This document shows, piece after piece, positions 1 to 8,344 of a stretch of DNA of 40,148 nt. The stretch lies in the NCBI GenBank assembly GCA_945834405.1, contig CAMAHD010000005.1, forward strand, positions 1 to 40,148, given 5' to 3'. The stretch comes from an uncultured Prevotella sp. (lineage in GTDB: Bacteria; Bacteroidota; Bacteroidia; Bacteroidales; Bacteroidaceae). Each line of letters opens with the position of its first letter. The stretch's first letter is position 1. Under the pieces are notes generated by a model. The model did not search any database. It had not been told where the DNA came from and saw only the letters and a program-made list of their open reading frames with translations. The position numbers were made by a program, and so were the translations under genes.

Positions 1-85
1 CAGTTGGCCGGATTTCATTTCCCCAGTTGGCCGGATTTCATTTCCCCAGTTGGCCGGATTTCATTTCCTCAGTTGGCTGATGACA
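1..85. repeat. Three 23-bp direct repeats (agttggccggatttcatttcccc) plus a partial fourth; probable terminus of an IS21-family element lying upstream of the window
   Basis: Copies at 2-24, 25-47, 48-70 (1 mismatch) and partial 71-80, followed by ...tgatgaca; on the reverse strand it reads TGTCATCAGCCAACTG..., i.e. a TG..CA-type terminus with multiple sub-terminal repeats as known for IS21-family ends. No transposase in the window, so the family call is inference. Confidence 0.5.
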
Positions 86-216
86 CCATATTTACCTCGC
101 ATTTGCTGTAGAGGAAACAATATTCATCTTATTCATGTTTCGCAGGTAGTCTACCATAAGCCATGACGAGGAGTCAGAAAAAATCGTATTCTTCTGTCTA
201 TTTTTGCCGATGATAA

Positions 217-248
217 TTTGAGATTCGGCAGGTTTTTCGTACATTTGC
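217..248 (+). promoter_or_regulatory. Bacteroidota-type promoter (TTTG-N19-TAnnTTTG)
   Basis: TTTG at 217-220 and TACATTTGC at 240-248, ~40 nt upstream of the ATG at 289. Confidence 0.6.
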
Positions 249-288
249 AGGCGAGAACAGAAACAATGTCCCTTCAAAACTGACAGTC

Positions 289-1542
289 ATGATAAAAAAA
301 CTTTTGTTTCTACTGGCTCTCACCATGGGGCTGACCCTCCAAGCCAGAAATATCATCTATGCCGACAACATCAAATCTCTGCAGACCATCGTGAACAACG
401 ACTTCCTGTCGCCAGCCGTCATGAAGTTGCATAGCGACGACGTGCTGCATATCTCCTTTGATGAACTGTCGCACGAATATCACCGCTTTATTTATAAGAT
501 TGCACATTGTACTCCCGAGTGGTCGGAAACCAGCGGACTGTTTGAAAGCGACTATCTGAAAGGATTCAACGGCAATCCCATTGAAGACTACGAGAACTCT
601 CGCGGCACGACTGTCGACTATACCCACTATACCCTGCAGATACCCAACGAGAAATGCAGGCTGACACGAAGCGGCAACTATCGGCTAAGCATCTATGACG
701 AGGAGAACGACATGGAGAAGGTGATGGACATTGAATTCATGGTCTACGAGGATGCCATGAAACTGGGGATGCAGATGAGCACGAATACAGATATTGACAC
801 CCACAAGAGCCATCAGCAAATCAGCCTCTCTCTGAACTACAACCAGATACGCATCACCAATCTGGAAGAACAGATCTTCACCATCGTCAAGCAGAACGAC
901 AGGGACGATAATGCCTGCATCAACCCTCAGCCCAGCTTTATCAAAGGTAACGGACTGGACTGGAACCACCAGCGGGAACTGATATTCGATGCCGGTAACG
1001 AATATCGCAAATACGAGATTCTTGCCGTGAGCCATCCCACCTTCGGCATCGACCATATCGACTGGGACGGACACCACTACAACGCTTTTCTGTTTACCTC
1101 AGAACCACGCCGCAACTATATCTATGACGAGGATGCCAACGGAGCTTTCTATATCCGCAACAGTGACAACTTTGAGAACGACATCACCTCGGACTATGTG
1201 TTTGTACACTACAAGATGGCGATGCCGCGACTTGCCCAGGGCATAGAGATGACGGTAGACGGATGGTGGACGACGGATGCGGACAAGGACAACTATCGCA
1301 TGGAATATGACGAGGAAGACCAGGCCTACTACCTCACACTCATGCAGAAACAAGGCTACTACTCTTACCAGTATCTGGAGAGAGATGCCGACGGAAGAAG
1401 CTCAAATGCGGCTTGCGAAGGCAACTACTATCAAACAGAAAACAGCTATCAAGCCTATGTCTATTACCGTGAGACAGGAGGCAGGAGCTGGCGTTTAGTG
1501 GCTTACCGCCAGCTCAAGGCATCTCCTCTCACTTCTTCGTGA
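289..1542 (+). CDS. Type IX secretion system plug protein-like (DUF5103 family)
   Basis: 417-aa ORF with signal peptide; overall sequence resembles the DUF5103/T9SS plug family. Confidence 0.8.
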   Translation: MIKKLLFLLALTMGLTLQARNIIYADNIKSLQTIVNNDFLSPAVMKLHSDDVLHISFDELSHEYHRFIYKIAHCTPEWSETSGLFESDYLKGFNGNPIEDYENSRGTTVDYTHYTLQIPNEKCRLTRSGNYRLSIYDEENDMEKVMDIEFMVYEDAMKLGMQMSTNTDIDTHKSHQQISLSLNYNQIRITNLEEQIFTIVKQNDRDDNACINPQPSFIKGNGLDWNHQRELIFDAGNEYRKYEILAVSHPTFGIDHIDWDGHHYNAFLFTSEPRRNYIYDEDANGAFYIRNSDNFENDITSDYVFVHYKMAMPRLAQGIEMTVDGWWTTDADKDNYRMEYDEEDQAYYLTLMQKQGYYSYQYLERDADGRSSNAACEGNYYQTENSYQAYVYYRETGGRSWRLVAYRQLKASPLTSS

Positions 1543-2569
1543 TATGCAGGAAGCGGGACACCATCCTGCCTATACCCTTATCCTTATAATCCAGGTAGGC
1601 ATCCAGTATCTGGGTTTCGCCCGTGAGGGGTATCACATCATAATCGGCAATGACAGCCGGAATCAGACAGGAATGTCCGCTCTTGAGCAGTGTCTCCTCG
1701 CCCGTAGAACGCACCTTGATGATGCAATCGCCAGATATACAAAGAGAGATGATGAAACTGTCGTACTTAATCAAATCGCGGTGGAAGGGACGCGTGATTC
1801 TGTTGACCCTCACACTGAAGAAGGGCGAATCAATCAGATGCGTAGCACGATTTTCCTCCTCTGCATACTCCGTACGGTATTCATCCAGCACCTCATAGTC
1901 AAGGGCCTGTGCCGCCAACTCGGTATGCAACTCGCGCGGCTTGCCGTCCATACCCGGGCGGTTATAGTCGAAGATACGATAGGTCACGTCGCTCGACTGC
2001 TGCACTTCTGCCAGCAGGATGCCACCGCAGATGGCATGAATACGACCGGCAGGAAGAAAAAAGACATCACCAGCCTTCACTTCATGTCGGGCAAGGACTT
2101 CTTCTATGGAACCGTCCTGTACTCGCTTGCGATACTCGTAGGGCGAGATATGGCTCTTGAAACCAGCATAGAGGTAACTGCCGGGCTGGGCATCTATGAC
2201 ATACCACATCTCCGTCTTGCCCGACTTGCCGTGAACCCGGCGAGCCATCTCATCGTCGGGATGAACCTGGATGGAAAGGTCGCGACGGGCATCGATGAAC
2301 TTTACCAAGAGGGGCAACTTGTTTCCATACTGACGTGCCACCTGCATGCCGAGGATGTCCTCCGGACAACTGTCGATGACGGACACCAAATCCCTACCTG
2401 CCCACGAACCATTACTGATGACACTGACACTCGAAGGTACGGCACTGACCTCCCACGATTCTCCGATGGGTTCATCGTTCGGTTCCATACCCTTATAGGG
2501 ACGCAACCGGTTGCCTCCCCACACAACGGGATGCAGATTGGGTTCAAACAATAACGGATAATATTTCAT
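1529..2569 (-). CDS. manA: Mannose-6-phosphate isomerase, class I
   Basis: MKYYPLLFEPNLHPVVWGGNRLRPYKG...; cupin motifs VQVHPDD-like (IQVHPDDEMA), FFLPAGRIHAI. Start chosen at 2569 rather than the longer ORF start at 2698. Converges with the upstream gene, 14-bp 3' overlap. Confidence 0.85.
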   Translation of the reverse strand: MKYYPLLFEPNLHPVVWGGNRLRPYKGMEPNDEPIGESWEVSAVPSSVSVISNGSWAGRDLVSVIDSCPEDILGMQVARQYGNKLPLLVKFIDARRDLSIQVHPDDEMARRVHGKSGKTEMWYVIDAQPGSYLYAGFKSHISPYEYRKRVQDGSIEEVLARHEVKAGDVFFLPAGRIHAICGGILLAEVQQSSDVTYRIFDYNRPGMDGKPRELHTELAAQALDYEVLDEYRTEYAEEENRATHLIDSPFFSVRVNRITRPFHRDLIKYDSFIISLCISGDCIIKVRSTGEETLLKSGHSCLIPAVIADYDVIPLTGETQILDAYLDYKDKGIGRMVSRFLHITKK

Positions 2570-2609
2570 GTTCTTGATTCTATCTTGATTACCATAAAGT
2601 ATAACATCT

Positions 2610-2618
2610 GCAAATTTA
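2610..2618 (-). promoter_or_regulatory. -7 element TAAATTTGC for manA
   Basis: gcaaattta on + strand = TAAATTTGC on -, ~41 nt upstream of the manA ATG. Confidence 0.5.
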
Positions 2619-2705
2619 ATCATTATTCTGTAATTGCACAAATAATAAGAGTTAAGAATCACATTTTTTATCGATTTGAACATGGTTGTTTTCTGCATTT
2701 TTCGT

Positions 2706-2714
2706 ATTTTTGCA
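2706..2714 (+). promoter_or_regulatory. -7 element TATTTTTGC upstream of the Cys-rich gene
   Basis: TATTTTTGC matches TAnnTTTG; ~45 nt upstream of the ATG at 2759. Confidence 0.5.
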
Positions 2715-2758
2715 GCGAAGAAACAATAAACACATTATCAAATTAAAAGAACAAGAAC

Positions 2759-3049
2759 ATGAAAAGACTTACAATGATGGTGGCAATCATGATGACCATC
2801 GCATTATCTGCCAACGCACAGCAACAGAACAACAACCAGAGCAATCCACAGAGCAAGACCTGCTGCCAGAAGGACGCCAAGGCTTGCAACAAAGATGCCA
2901 AGACCTGCAACAAGGAAGGAAACGCCTGCTGTAAAGAGGCAAAGGCCTGCTGCAAGGGTGAGAAGGCTTGCAACAAGGATGCCAAGGCTTGCAGTAAAGA
3001 GACCAAGAGCTGCTGCAAGGGCGAAGAGAAGAAAAGCAGTACCAAGTAA
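2759..3049 (+). CDS. Small secreted Cys/Lys-rich heptad-repeat protein
   Basis: 96 aa; signal peptide MKRLTMMVAIMMTIALSANAQ, then eight consecutive 7-residue units each starting with Cys (C36,43,50,57,64,71,78,85) with Lys at position 3; promoter upstream. Confidence 0.75.
   Translation: MKRLTMMVAIMMTIALSANAQQQNNNQSNPQSKTCCQKDAKACNKDAKTCNKEGNACCKEAKACCKGEKACNKDAKACSKETKSCCKGEEKKSSTK
2864..3031 (+). repeat. In-gene 21-bp tandem repeat (8 units) encoding CxK(D/E)xKx heptads
   Basis: Units CQKDAKA, CNKDAKT, CNKEGNA, CCKEAKA, CCKGEKA, CNKDAKA, CSKETKS, CCKGEEK. Confidence 0.85.
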
Positions 3050-3138
3050 AGGACAACTGGAAAGAGTATAAGAAAACGAGTGGGAAACAGGCTGTCTGAG
3101 CACAGAGAAAATGGCATCCTGAGAACAGCACTCGTCAC

Positions 3139-3233
3139 GGTCTAAGAATGGCTATTCTTACACCATCAGAAGTGCAGTCGTGAGCGCATAAGAATCGAAG
3201 TTCTTAGACCCTCACGACTGCACTTCTTAGACC
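3139..3233. repeat. Nested inverted-repeat array with reiterated GGTCTAAGAA/TTCTTAGACC arms
   Basis: Perfect 17-bp arms AGAAGTGCAGTCGTGAG (3168-3184) / CTCACGACTGCACTTCT (3211-3227); inner TAAGAA-tcgaag-TTCTTA (3189-3206); TAAGAAT-ggct-ATTCTTA (3143-3160); TTCTTAGACC at 3201-3210 and 3224-3233 with its reverse complement at 3139-3148. Confidence 0.85.
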
Positions 3234-3495
3234 ACCTCGTCAGAAGACGGCCTCAAGACAGCCATAGACAGCCTCAAGACAGCCACCAGCCAGCCACCGG
3301 AGCAGCAGGAAAACAGTTGCCAACACCCCCCAAACAGCACCTTTTTGAGCGACCACCTGCCAGACAGAAGCGCACGTTTTTAACAATCGGTGAGAATTGG
3401 CAGAGACCACCTTAAAAGCCGTTAATGGGGAAAATGGTAATGTTAAATTGCGACAAATTATTCTGACAAATTGTCGGTTTCAGATTTTTTGCGTT

Positions 3496-3504
3496 TAATT
3501 TTGC
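3496..3504 (+). promoter_or_regulatory. -7 element TAATTTTGC for htrA, giving a ~110-nt leader
   Basis: Matches TAnnTTTG; ATG at 3621. Confidence 0.5.
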
Positions 3505-3620
3505 AGCGTCTTAGACGAAAAGACATTCCGTTTTCGGCAAGCCGTGACCAAGAGAAAAACATACTTCTCTGTCAGGCACGACGAAACGACAGAAGATGAA
3601 TCAGTAAAACAATTAAACGT

Positions 3621-5090
3621 ATGAACAAAATGAAAAAGATTGTAAACTTTTTGCTTCCGGCGATTTGCCTCGTTGCCATCGCCTTTTCAGTAGCAGCATT
3701 CAACAAAGCAGGCGCAGCCACTCCAGCCAGTGCCCCCGCAGGACAACCCGTAGACCTTACCTACGCTGCAGAAAAAGCACTCCCCTCGGTAGTACACATC
3801 AAATATGTACAGAACAGCAAGGTGAAGACGGTAGACGTACAAAGCGACCCCTTCAGCGACTTCTTCTCTGACCCCTTCGGCGGTTTCTTCGGTCGCGGTA
3901 ACGGAGGTACACAAAAGAGACAGGTACAGACTCCGAAGAAAACAGCCACCGGTTCGGGTGTCATCATCGAGGCAGACGGATATATCGTAACGAACAACCA
4001 CGTGGTTGACGGTGCTGACGAACTGACCGTTACACTGAGCGACAACAAAGAGTATTCGGCCAGAATCATCGGTACCGACAAGACTACCGACCTGGCACTG
4101 ATTAAGATTGACGGCAAGAACCTGCCTGCCATCACCATCGCCAACAGCGAGAACATCAAGGTTGGAGAGTGGGTACTCGCCATAGGAAACCCCCTGGGTC
4201 TCAACAATACCGTCACTGCCGGTATCGTCAGCGCCAAAGCCCGCTCGCTGGGTGCCAATGGCGTTGAGTCCTTCATCCAGACAGATGCCGCCATCAACTC
4301 GGGCAACTCCGGCGGTGCGTTGGTCAACACCAACGGCGAACTGGTTGGGATCAATGCCATGCTTTATTCACAGACAGGCTCCTACAACGGATATGGTTTT
4401 GCCATCCCGACAACCATCATGCAGAAGGTGGTCAGCGACCTGAAACAATATGGTACCGTACAGCGCGCCCTTATCGGCATTCAGGGTTCTGACGTGAAGA
4501 ACTACGTGGATATGCAGAAAGACCAGGGCAAGGAAATAGACCTGGGAACCATGGAAGGTATCTATGTAGCCAAAGTCATGGAAGACGGGGCTGCCGCAGA
4601 GGCTGGCATCAAAGAGGGAGACGTCATCATTGCCGCTGACAATCAGAAGGTGACCAAGATGGCTGAACTGCAGGAAATCATTGCCAAGAAGCGTCCCGGC
4701 GACAAGATCGAACTGTCCTACCTGCACGAGAAGAAGAAGCATACAGCCACTGTCACACTGAAGAACGAACAGGGCAGCACCAAGGTGATGAAGAACAAAG
4801 ACCTCGACGTACTGGGTGCCAACTTCCGCGAAGTGACCGAAGCACAGAAGGCACAGCTCAACATCAGCTACGGACTGGAAGTGCTGAAGGTGAACAAGGG
4901 CAAGCTGAGCGACTGTGGCATTGCCAAGGGCTTTATCATCATGAACGTGAACGACGAGAAGATGCAGACTATTGACGACCTGCAACAGGTGGTCAAAGAG
5001 GCTTCGACCAGCAAAGAACCCGTACTGATTATCAAGGGTATGTACCCCACGGGCAAGAAGGCTTACTTTGCCGTAACTCTCGACGATTAA
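3621..5090 (+). CDS. htrA: Do/HtrA-family periplasmic serine protease with PDZ domains
   Basis: Catalytic motifs TNNHVVDGADE, TTDLALIKI, NSGNSGGALVN; two PDZ-like regions. Confidence 0.95.
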   Translation: MNKMKKIVNFLLPAICLVAIAFSVAAFNKAGAATPASAPAGQPVDLTYAAEKALPSVVHIKYVQNSKVKTVDVQSDPFSDFFSDPFGGFFGRGNGGTQKRQVQTPKKTATGSGVIIEADGYIVTNNHVVDGADELTVTLSDNKEYSARIIGTDKTTDLALIKIDGKNLPAITIANSENIKVGEWVLAIGNPLGLNNTVTAGIVSAKARSLGANGVESFIQTDAAINSGNSGGALVNTNGELVGINAMLYSQTGSYNGYGFAIPTTIMQKVVSDLKQYGTVQRALIGIQGSDVKNYVDMQKDQGKEIDLGTMEGIYVAKVMEDGAAAEAGIKEGDVIIAADNQKVTKMAELQEIIAKKRPGDKIELSYLHEKKKHTATVTLKNEQGSTKVMKNKDLDVLGANFREVTEAQKAQLNISYGLEVLKVNKGKLSDCGIAKGFIIMNVNDEKMQTIDDLQQVVKEASTSKEPVLIIKGMYPTGKKAYFAVTLDD

Positions 5091-5134
5091 GCCAAGCAAC
5101 ACATACTTCAGGTATGCCCTATTGACAAGCAACA

Positions 5135-5170
5135 TCCCCCGAACCCAACAAGTAAAGAGGGTTCGGGGGA
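5135..5170 (+). terminator. Strong hairpin terminator 3' of htrA
   Basis: TCCCCCGAACCC-aacaagtaaaga-GGGTTCGGGGGA, 12-bp perfect stem. Confidence 0.8.
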
Positions 5171-5221
5171 ATTTGTTTGGAAAAAAACATATAATTCTTG
5201 CCGTTTTTCAAATATTCTTTC

Positions 5222-5231
5222 TATCTTTGCA
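5222..5231 (+). promoter_or_regulatory. -7 element TATCTTTGC upstream of rpoD
   Basis: ctatctttgcac ~25 nt before the ATG at 5253. Confidence 0.5.
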
Positions 5232-5252
5232 CAACCTAAAAAACTAACGCCA

Positions 5253-6116
5253 ATGAGACAACTAAAGATCACCAAATCAATCACCAACCGAGAAAATGAT
5301 TCTCTGGACAAATACCTTCAAGAAATAGGACGTGTAGAGATGGTCTCGATTGAGGAAGAGATTGAGTTGGCACAACGTATCAAGAAGGGAGACCGAAAGG
5401 CTCTCGAAAAACTGACCAAAGCCAACCTCAGATTTGTAGTGTCCGTGGCCAAACAATACCAAAACCAGGGACTGAGTCTGCCCGACCTGATTAACGAGGG
5501 AAACATGGGACTCATCAAGGCTGCCGAGAAATTCGACGAAACACGAGGCTTCAAGTTCATCTCTTACGCCGTATGGTGGATCAGACAGAGCATTCTGCAA
5601 GCCATCGCTGAGCAGAGCCGCATCGTCAGGCTGCCCCTCAACCAAGTGGGCTCCATGAACAAAATCAACAGGATGCTCAGCAAGTTTGAACAGGAAAACG
5701 AACGCCGACCCTCCATCGAGGAGATATCAGAAAGCGTCGACCTCTCGCACGAGAAGATTGACGATGCCCTGAAGATTCAGAACAAGCACGTCTCCATGGA
5801 TGCGCCCCTCTTTGAAGGGGAAGCAAGCAATCTGCTGGACATCATGGTGAACGACGACGCGCCCATGGCTGACAAATCATTGGTATTGGAATCTCTGCGC
5901 GCAGAAATCAAGAACGTACTCAAGAGTCTGAGCGAAAGGGAAAGAATGGTTGTCGAAGCCTTCTACGGCATAGGACAGCCGGAAATGACACTGGAGGAAA
6001 TAGGCACCAAATTCGGACTGACAAGGGAACGAGTCAGACAAATCAAGGAGAAAGCCATCAGAAGGCTACGCAACAGCACGACCAACAAGCTGCTCAAAAC
6101 CTATCTCGGACAATAG
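5253..6116 (+). CDS. rpoD: Primary sigma-70 factor (short Bacteroidota RpoD/SigA type)
   Basis: [51 protein letters not shown]. Confidence 0.95.
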   Translation: MRQLKITKSITNRENDSLDKYLQEIGRVEMVSIEEEIELAQRIKKGDRKALEKLTKANLRFVVSVAKQYQNQGLSLPDLINEGNMGLIKAAEKFDETRGFKFISYAVWWIRQSILQAIAEQSRIVRLPLNQVGSMNKINRMLSKFEQENERRPSIEEISESVDLSHEKIDDALKIQNKHVSMDAPLFEGEASNLLDIMVNDDAPMADKSLVLESLRAEIKNVLKSLSERERMVVEAFYGIGQPEMTLEEIGTKFGLTRERVRQIKEKAIRRLRNSTTNKLLKTYLGQ

Positions 6117-6220
6117 ACCGAAGGCGATGCCCTCCCCCATCTGTTTGCAACATAAGGATATATTGATTGAACAATAAAATCATTCTAAGAATAAAAGGAA
6201 TAACACTATCAAAGACTGCA

Positions 6221-6751
6221 ATGAAAAAACTGCATGCCATCATCGTTTGCCTGCTGCTCACAGCATTTGCCGCGAGTACCATGGCCAAGAAAAAACAGAT
6301 TCCACAAATGTATATGTTCGGCTTTTCTGCCTCCTTCAAAGATTCGCTGGTGTTCTTTACCAACGTACAGGAAGTCAAGAATGTATGGTATGATACCAAA
6401 GACAAGTTTCTGCTGGGAAGGGAGAACTACTCCTCTCAGCTCAACAACCACCTTGCTTCAGAACAAGCTCTTGTCAACAGAACAAGCATCGTGATTTTCG
6501 ACCGGAAGAAAAAGAAGGTCGAAAAGAAGTTTGCCAAGATGAAGCAACAATATACTACCAAAGCCAAAGGAAAATTTGACGTCAGGTATCTGAAGGATGA
6601 GGATTTCAGATTCCAGAAGGTCGAACTGAACTTTGACGACGAACAGGCAAAAGTAAAGAAAGAAAAGAAGAAAGAAAAGAAGAAGGAAAACAAGCTGGAA
6701 AGCAAGACAAAGAAAGAAAAGACCAAAAGACAAGAAAAAGGACAAAAATAA
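6221..6751 (+). CDS. Secreted hypothetical protein with Lys/Glu-rich C-terminal tail
   Basis: Signal peptide MKKLHAIIVCLLLTAFAASTMA from ATG 6221 (ORF track start 6167); tail KVKKEKKKEKKKENKLESKTKKEKTKRQEKGQK. Confidence 0.65.
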   Translation: MKKLHAIIVCLLLTAFAASTMAKKKQIPQMYMFGFSASFKDSLVFFTNVQEVKNVWYDTKDKFLLGRENYSSQLNNHLASEQALVNRTSIVIFDRKKKKVEKKFAKMKQQYTTKAKGKFDVRYLKDEDFRFQKVELNFDDEQAKVKKEKKKEKKKENKLESKTKKEKTKRQEKGQK

Positions 6752-6796
6752 AGACAAGAGAGAACAGATGTAATCGCTGAAACCGAACCGACAAAG

Positions 6797-7417
6797 ATGG
6801 AAACAATCAGAAAATATTTCAAAGACCTCTCTGAGAAACAGCTGCAGCAGTTAGAGGCTTTGGGCGAACTGTACAGAGACTGGAATGCCAAAATCAATGT
6901 CATATCCAGAAAAGACATTGACAACCTCTATCTGCACCATATCCTTCACTCTCTTGCCATTGCCAAAAGCATCCGCTTCAAACCTGGAACCAAGGTGCTT
7001 GACTTTGGTACGGGAGGCGGCTTTCCGGGTATTCCCCTGGCTATCCTTTTCCCTGAAACACAATTCAAACTGATTGACGGAACAGGAAAAAAGATACACG
7101 TGGCTAACGAAGTGGCTCATGCCATCGGATTGGAAAACTGTTTCCCTACCCACTTAAGGGCTGAAGATGAAAAGGGACTGTTCGACTTTGTGGTCAGCAG
7201 AGCTGTCATGCCTCTGCCCGACCTGATTAAGATTGCCAGAAAGAACATCGCCAAGACCTCACGCAACGCCTTGCCCAACGGATTCATTACCCTCAAAGGC
7301 GGCAACATCGAAGGAGAGATTCATCCATTCAGGCATATCGTCGACGTCACCCCGCTGGACTCATACTTCAATGACCCTTGGTTTAAGGAAAAATATATCA
7401 TTTATGTTCCCGCCTGA
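6797..7417 (+). CDS. rsmG: 16S rRNA (guanine-527-N7)-methyltransferase
   Basis: LYRDWNAKINVISRKDIDNLYLHHILHSLAI; SAM motif VLDFGTGGGFPGIPLAI. Confidence 0.93.
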   Translation: METIRKYFKDLSEKQLQQLEALGELYRDWNAKINVISRKDIDNLYLHHILHSLAIAKSIRFKPGTKVLDFGTGGGFPGIPLAILFPETQFKLIDGTGKKIHVANEVAHAIGLENCFPTHLRAEDEKGLFDFVVSRAVMPLPDLIKIARKNIAKTSRNALPNGFITLKGGNIEGEIHPFRHIVDVTPLDSYFNDPWFKEKYIIYVPA

Positions 7418-7442
7418 AACGGGAAAACAATCAAGAATCATC

Positions 7443-8087
7443 ATGCTGAATATCCAACGTTTCGTTTGCAATCCATTTCAAGAGAACTGTTATATCGTGA
7501 GTGATGACACCAACGAAGCTGTCATCATCGACTGTGGTGCCTACTTCAAAGAAGAAAGGACGGCTTTGGTCAACTATATACAAGAAAAGAAACTCACCCC
7601 CAAGCACCTTCTCGCAACCCACGGACACATAGACCATAACTTTGGCAACGACACCATTTGGGAACAATATGGACTGAAACCTGAATTGTGCACTCAGGAC
7701 GAGCGCCTGTATCAGGGATTAAAGGAGCAGGCACTGCGTCTGTGCGGCATCAGCATTGAATATGACTTCCCTCCGGTTGGACGTTTTCTTGATGATAAAG
7801 ATATCATTGAGTTCGGCAATCATCGTCTGTCTGTCATCCACACCCCCGGACACTCCCCGGGATCTGTCTTCTTGTACTGTCAGGAAGAAAAGCTGGCTTT
7901 CTCCGGAGATACCCTGTTCAAGATGAGTATCGGACGAACGGATTTTGACTTCGGTTCCTTCGATGACATCATGGACAGTCTCGGCATGATAAGGAATACT
8001 TTGCCAGCTGATACCATAGTCTTGCCGGGACACGGTCAGCAGACTACTCTTGCAGAGGAAATACGTTCAAATCCCTTCATGAAATAA
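7443..8087 (+). CDS. MBL-fold metallo-hydrolase (glyoxalase II-like)
   Basis: MLNIQRFVCNPFQENCYIVSD; THGHIDH, HTPGHSPGSV, FSGDTLF, PGHG. Start set at 7443, inside ORF 7233..8087. Confidence 0.9.
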   Translation: MLNIQRFVCNPFQENCYIVSDDTNEAVIIDCGAYFKEERTALVNYIQEKKLTPKHLLATHGHIDHNFGNDTIWEQYGLKPELCTQDERLYQGLKEQALRLCGISIEYDFPPVGRFLDDKDIIEFGNHRLSVIHTPGHSPGSVFLYCQEEKLAFSGDTLFKMSIGRTDFDFGSFDDIMDSLGMIRNTLPADTIVLPGHGQQTTLAEEIRSNPFMK

Positions 8088-8130
8088 CCAGACGACTTGA
8101 ACAAAAACAAGGAAGACATCATACACAGGA

Positions 8131-8160
8131 AAGGAAGCCTTCACAGGCTTCCTTTTTTTT
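8131..8160 (+). terminator. Rho-independent terminator
   Basis: AAGGAAGCCT-tcac-AGGCTTCCTT followed by T8. Confidence 0.85.
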
Positions 8161-8233
8161 TGAAGGATGCCTATTCAATCATCCTCCAACTTTTCAACTT
8201 ACTATGAAAAACATAGAGTTAAATGAAAAAGAA

Positions 8234-8253
8234 TGACTGTCTCACGACAGTCA
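8234..8253 (-). terminator. Hairpin downstream of the minus-strand operon
   Basis: TGACTGTC-tcac-GACAGTCA; on - strand the loop is GTGA (GNRA type), followed by attctttttcattt. Confidence 0.5.
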
Positions 8254-8344
8254 GTCCTTATAAACCTTAATAATCTAATACCATGAAAAACACACTACAA
8301 AGATATATAAAAAAAATCCACATTTACTGAGAAAAGAAGGATAT

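Noticed and set aside
92-277. 61-aa minus-strand ORF near the IS end
   Set aside because: Overlaps the promoter of the plug-like gene, no recognisable features.
1544-2554. 336-aa plus-strand ORF
   Set aside because: Antisense to manA, which has clear family motifs; a shadow ORF.
2743-3138. Long open frames (131, 114, 99 aa) on the minus strand opposite the Cys-rich gene
   Set aside because: Periodic 21-bp repeat keeps all frames open; the plus frame has signal peptide, promoter and regular heptads.
3139-3233. CRISPR array
   Set aside because: Arms are inverted, not regularly spaced direct repeats with unique spacers; no cas genes.
7233-7442. N-terminal extension of the MBL hydrolase ORF
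   Set aside because: Overlaps rsmG out of frame; family-consistent start is ATG 7443.
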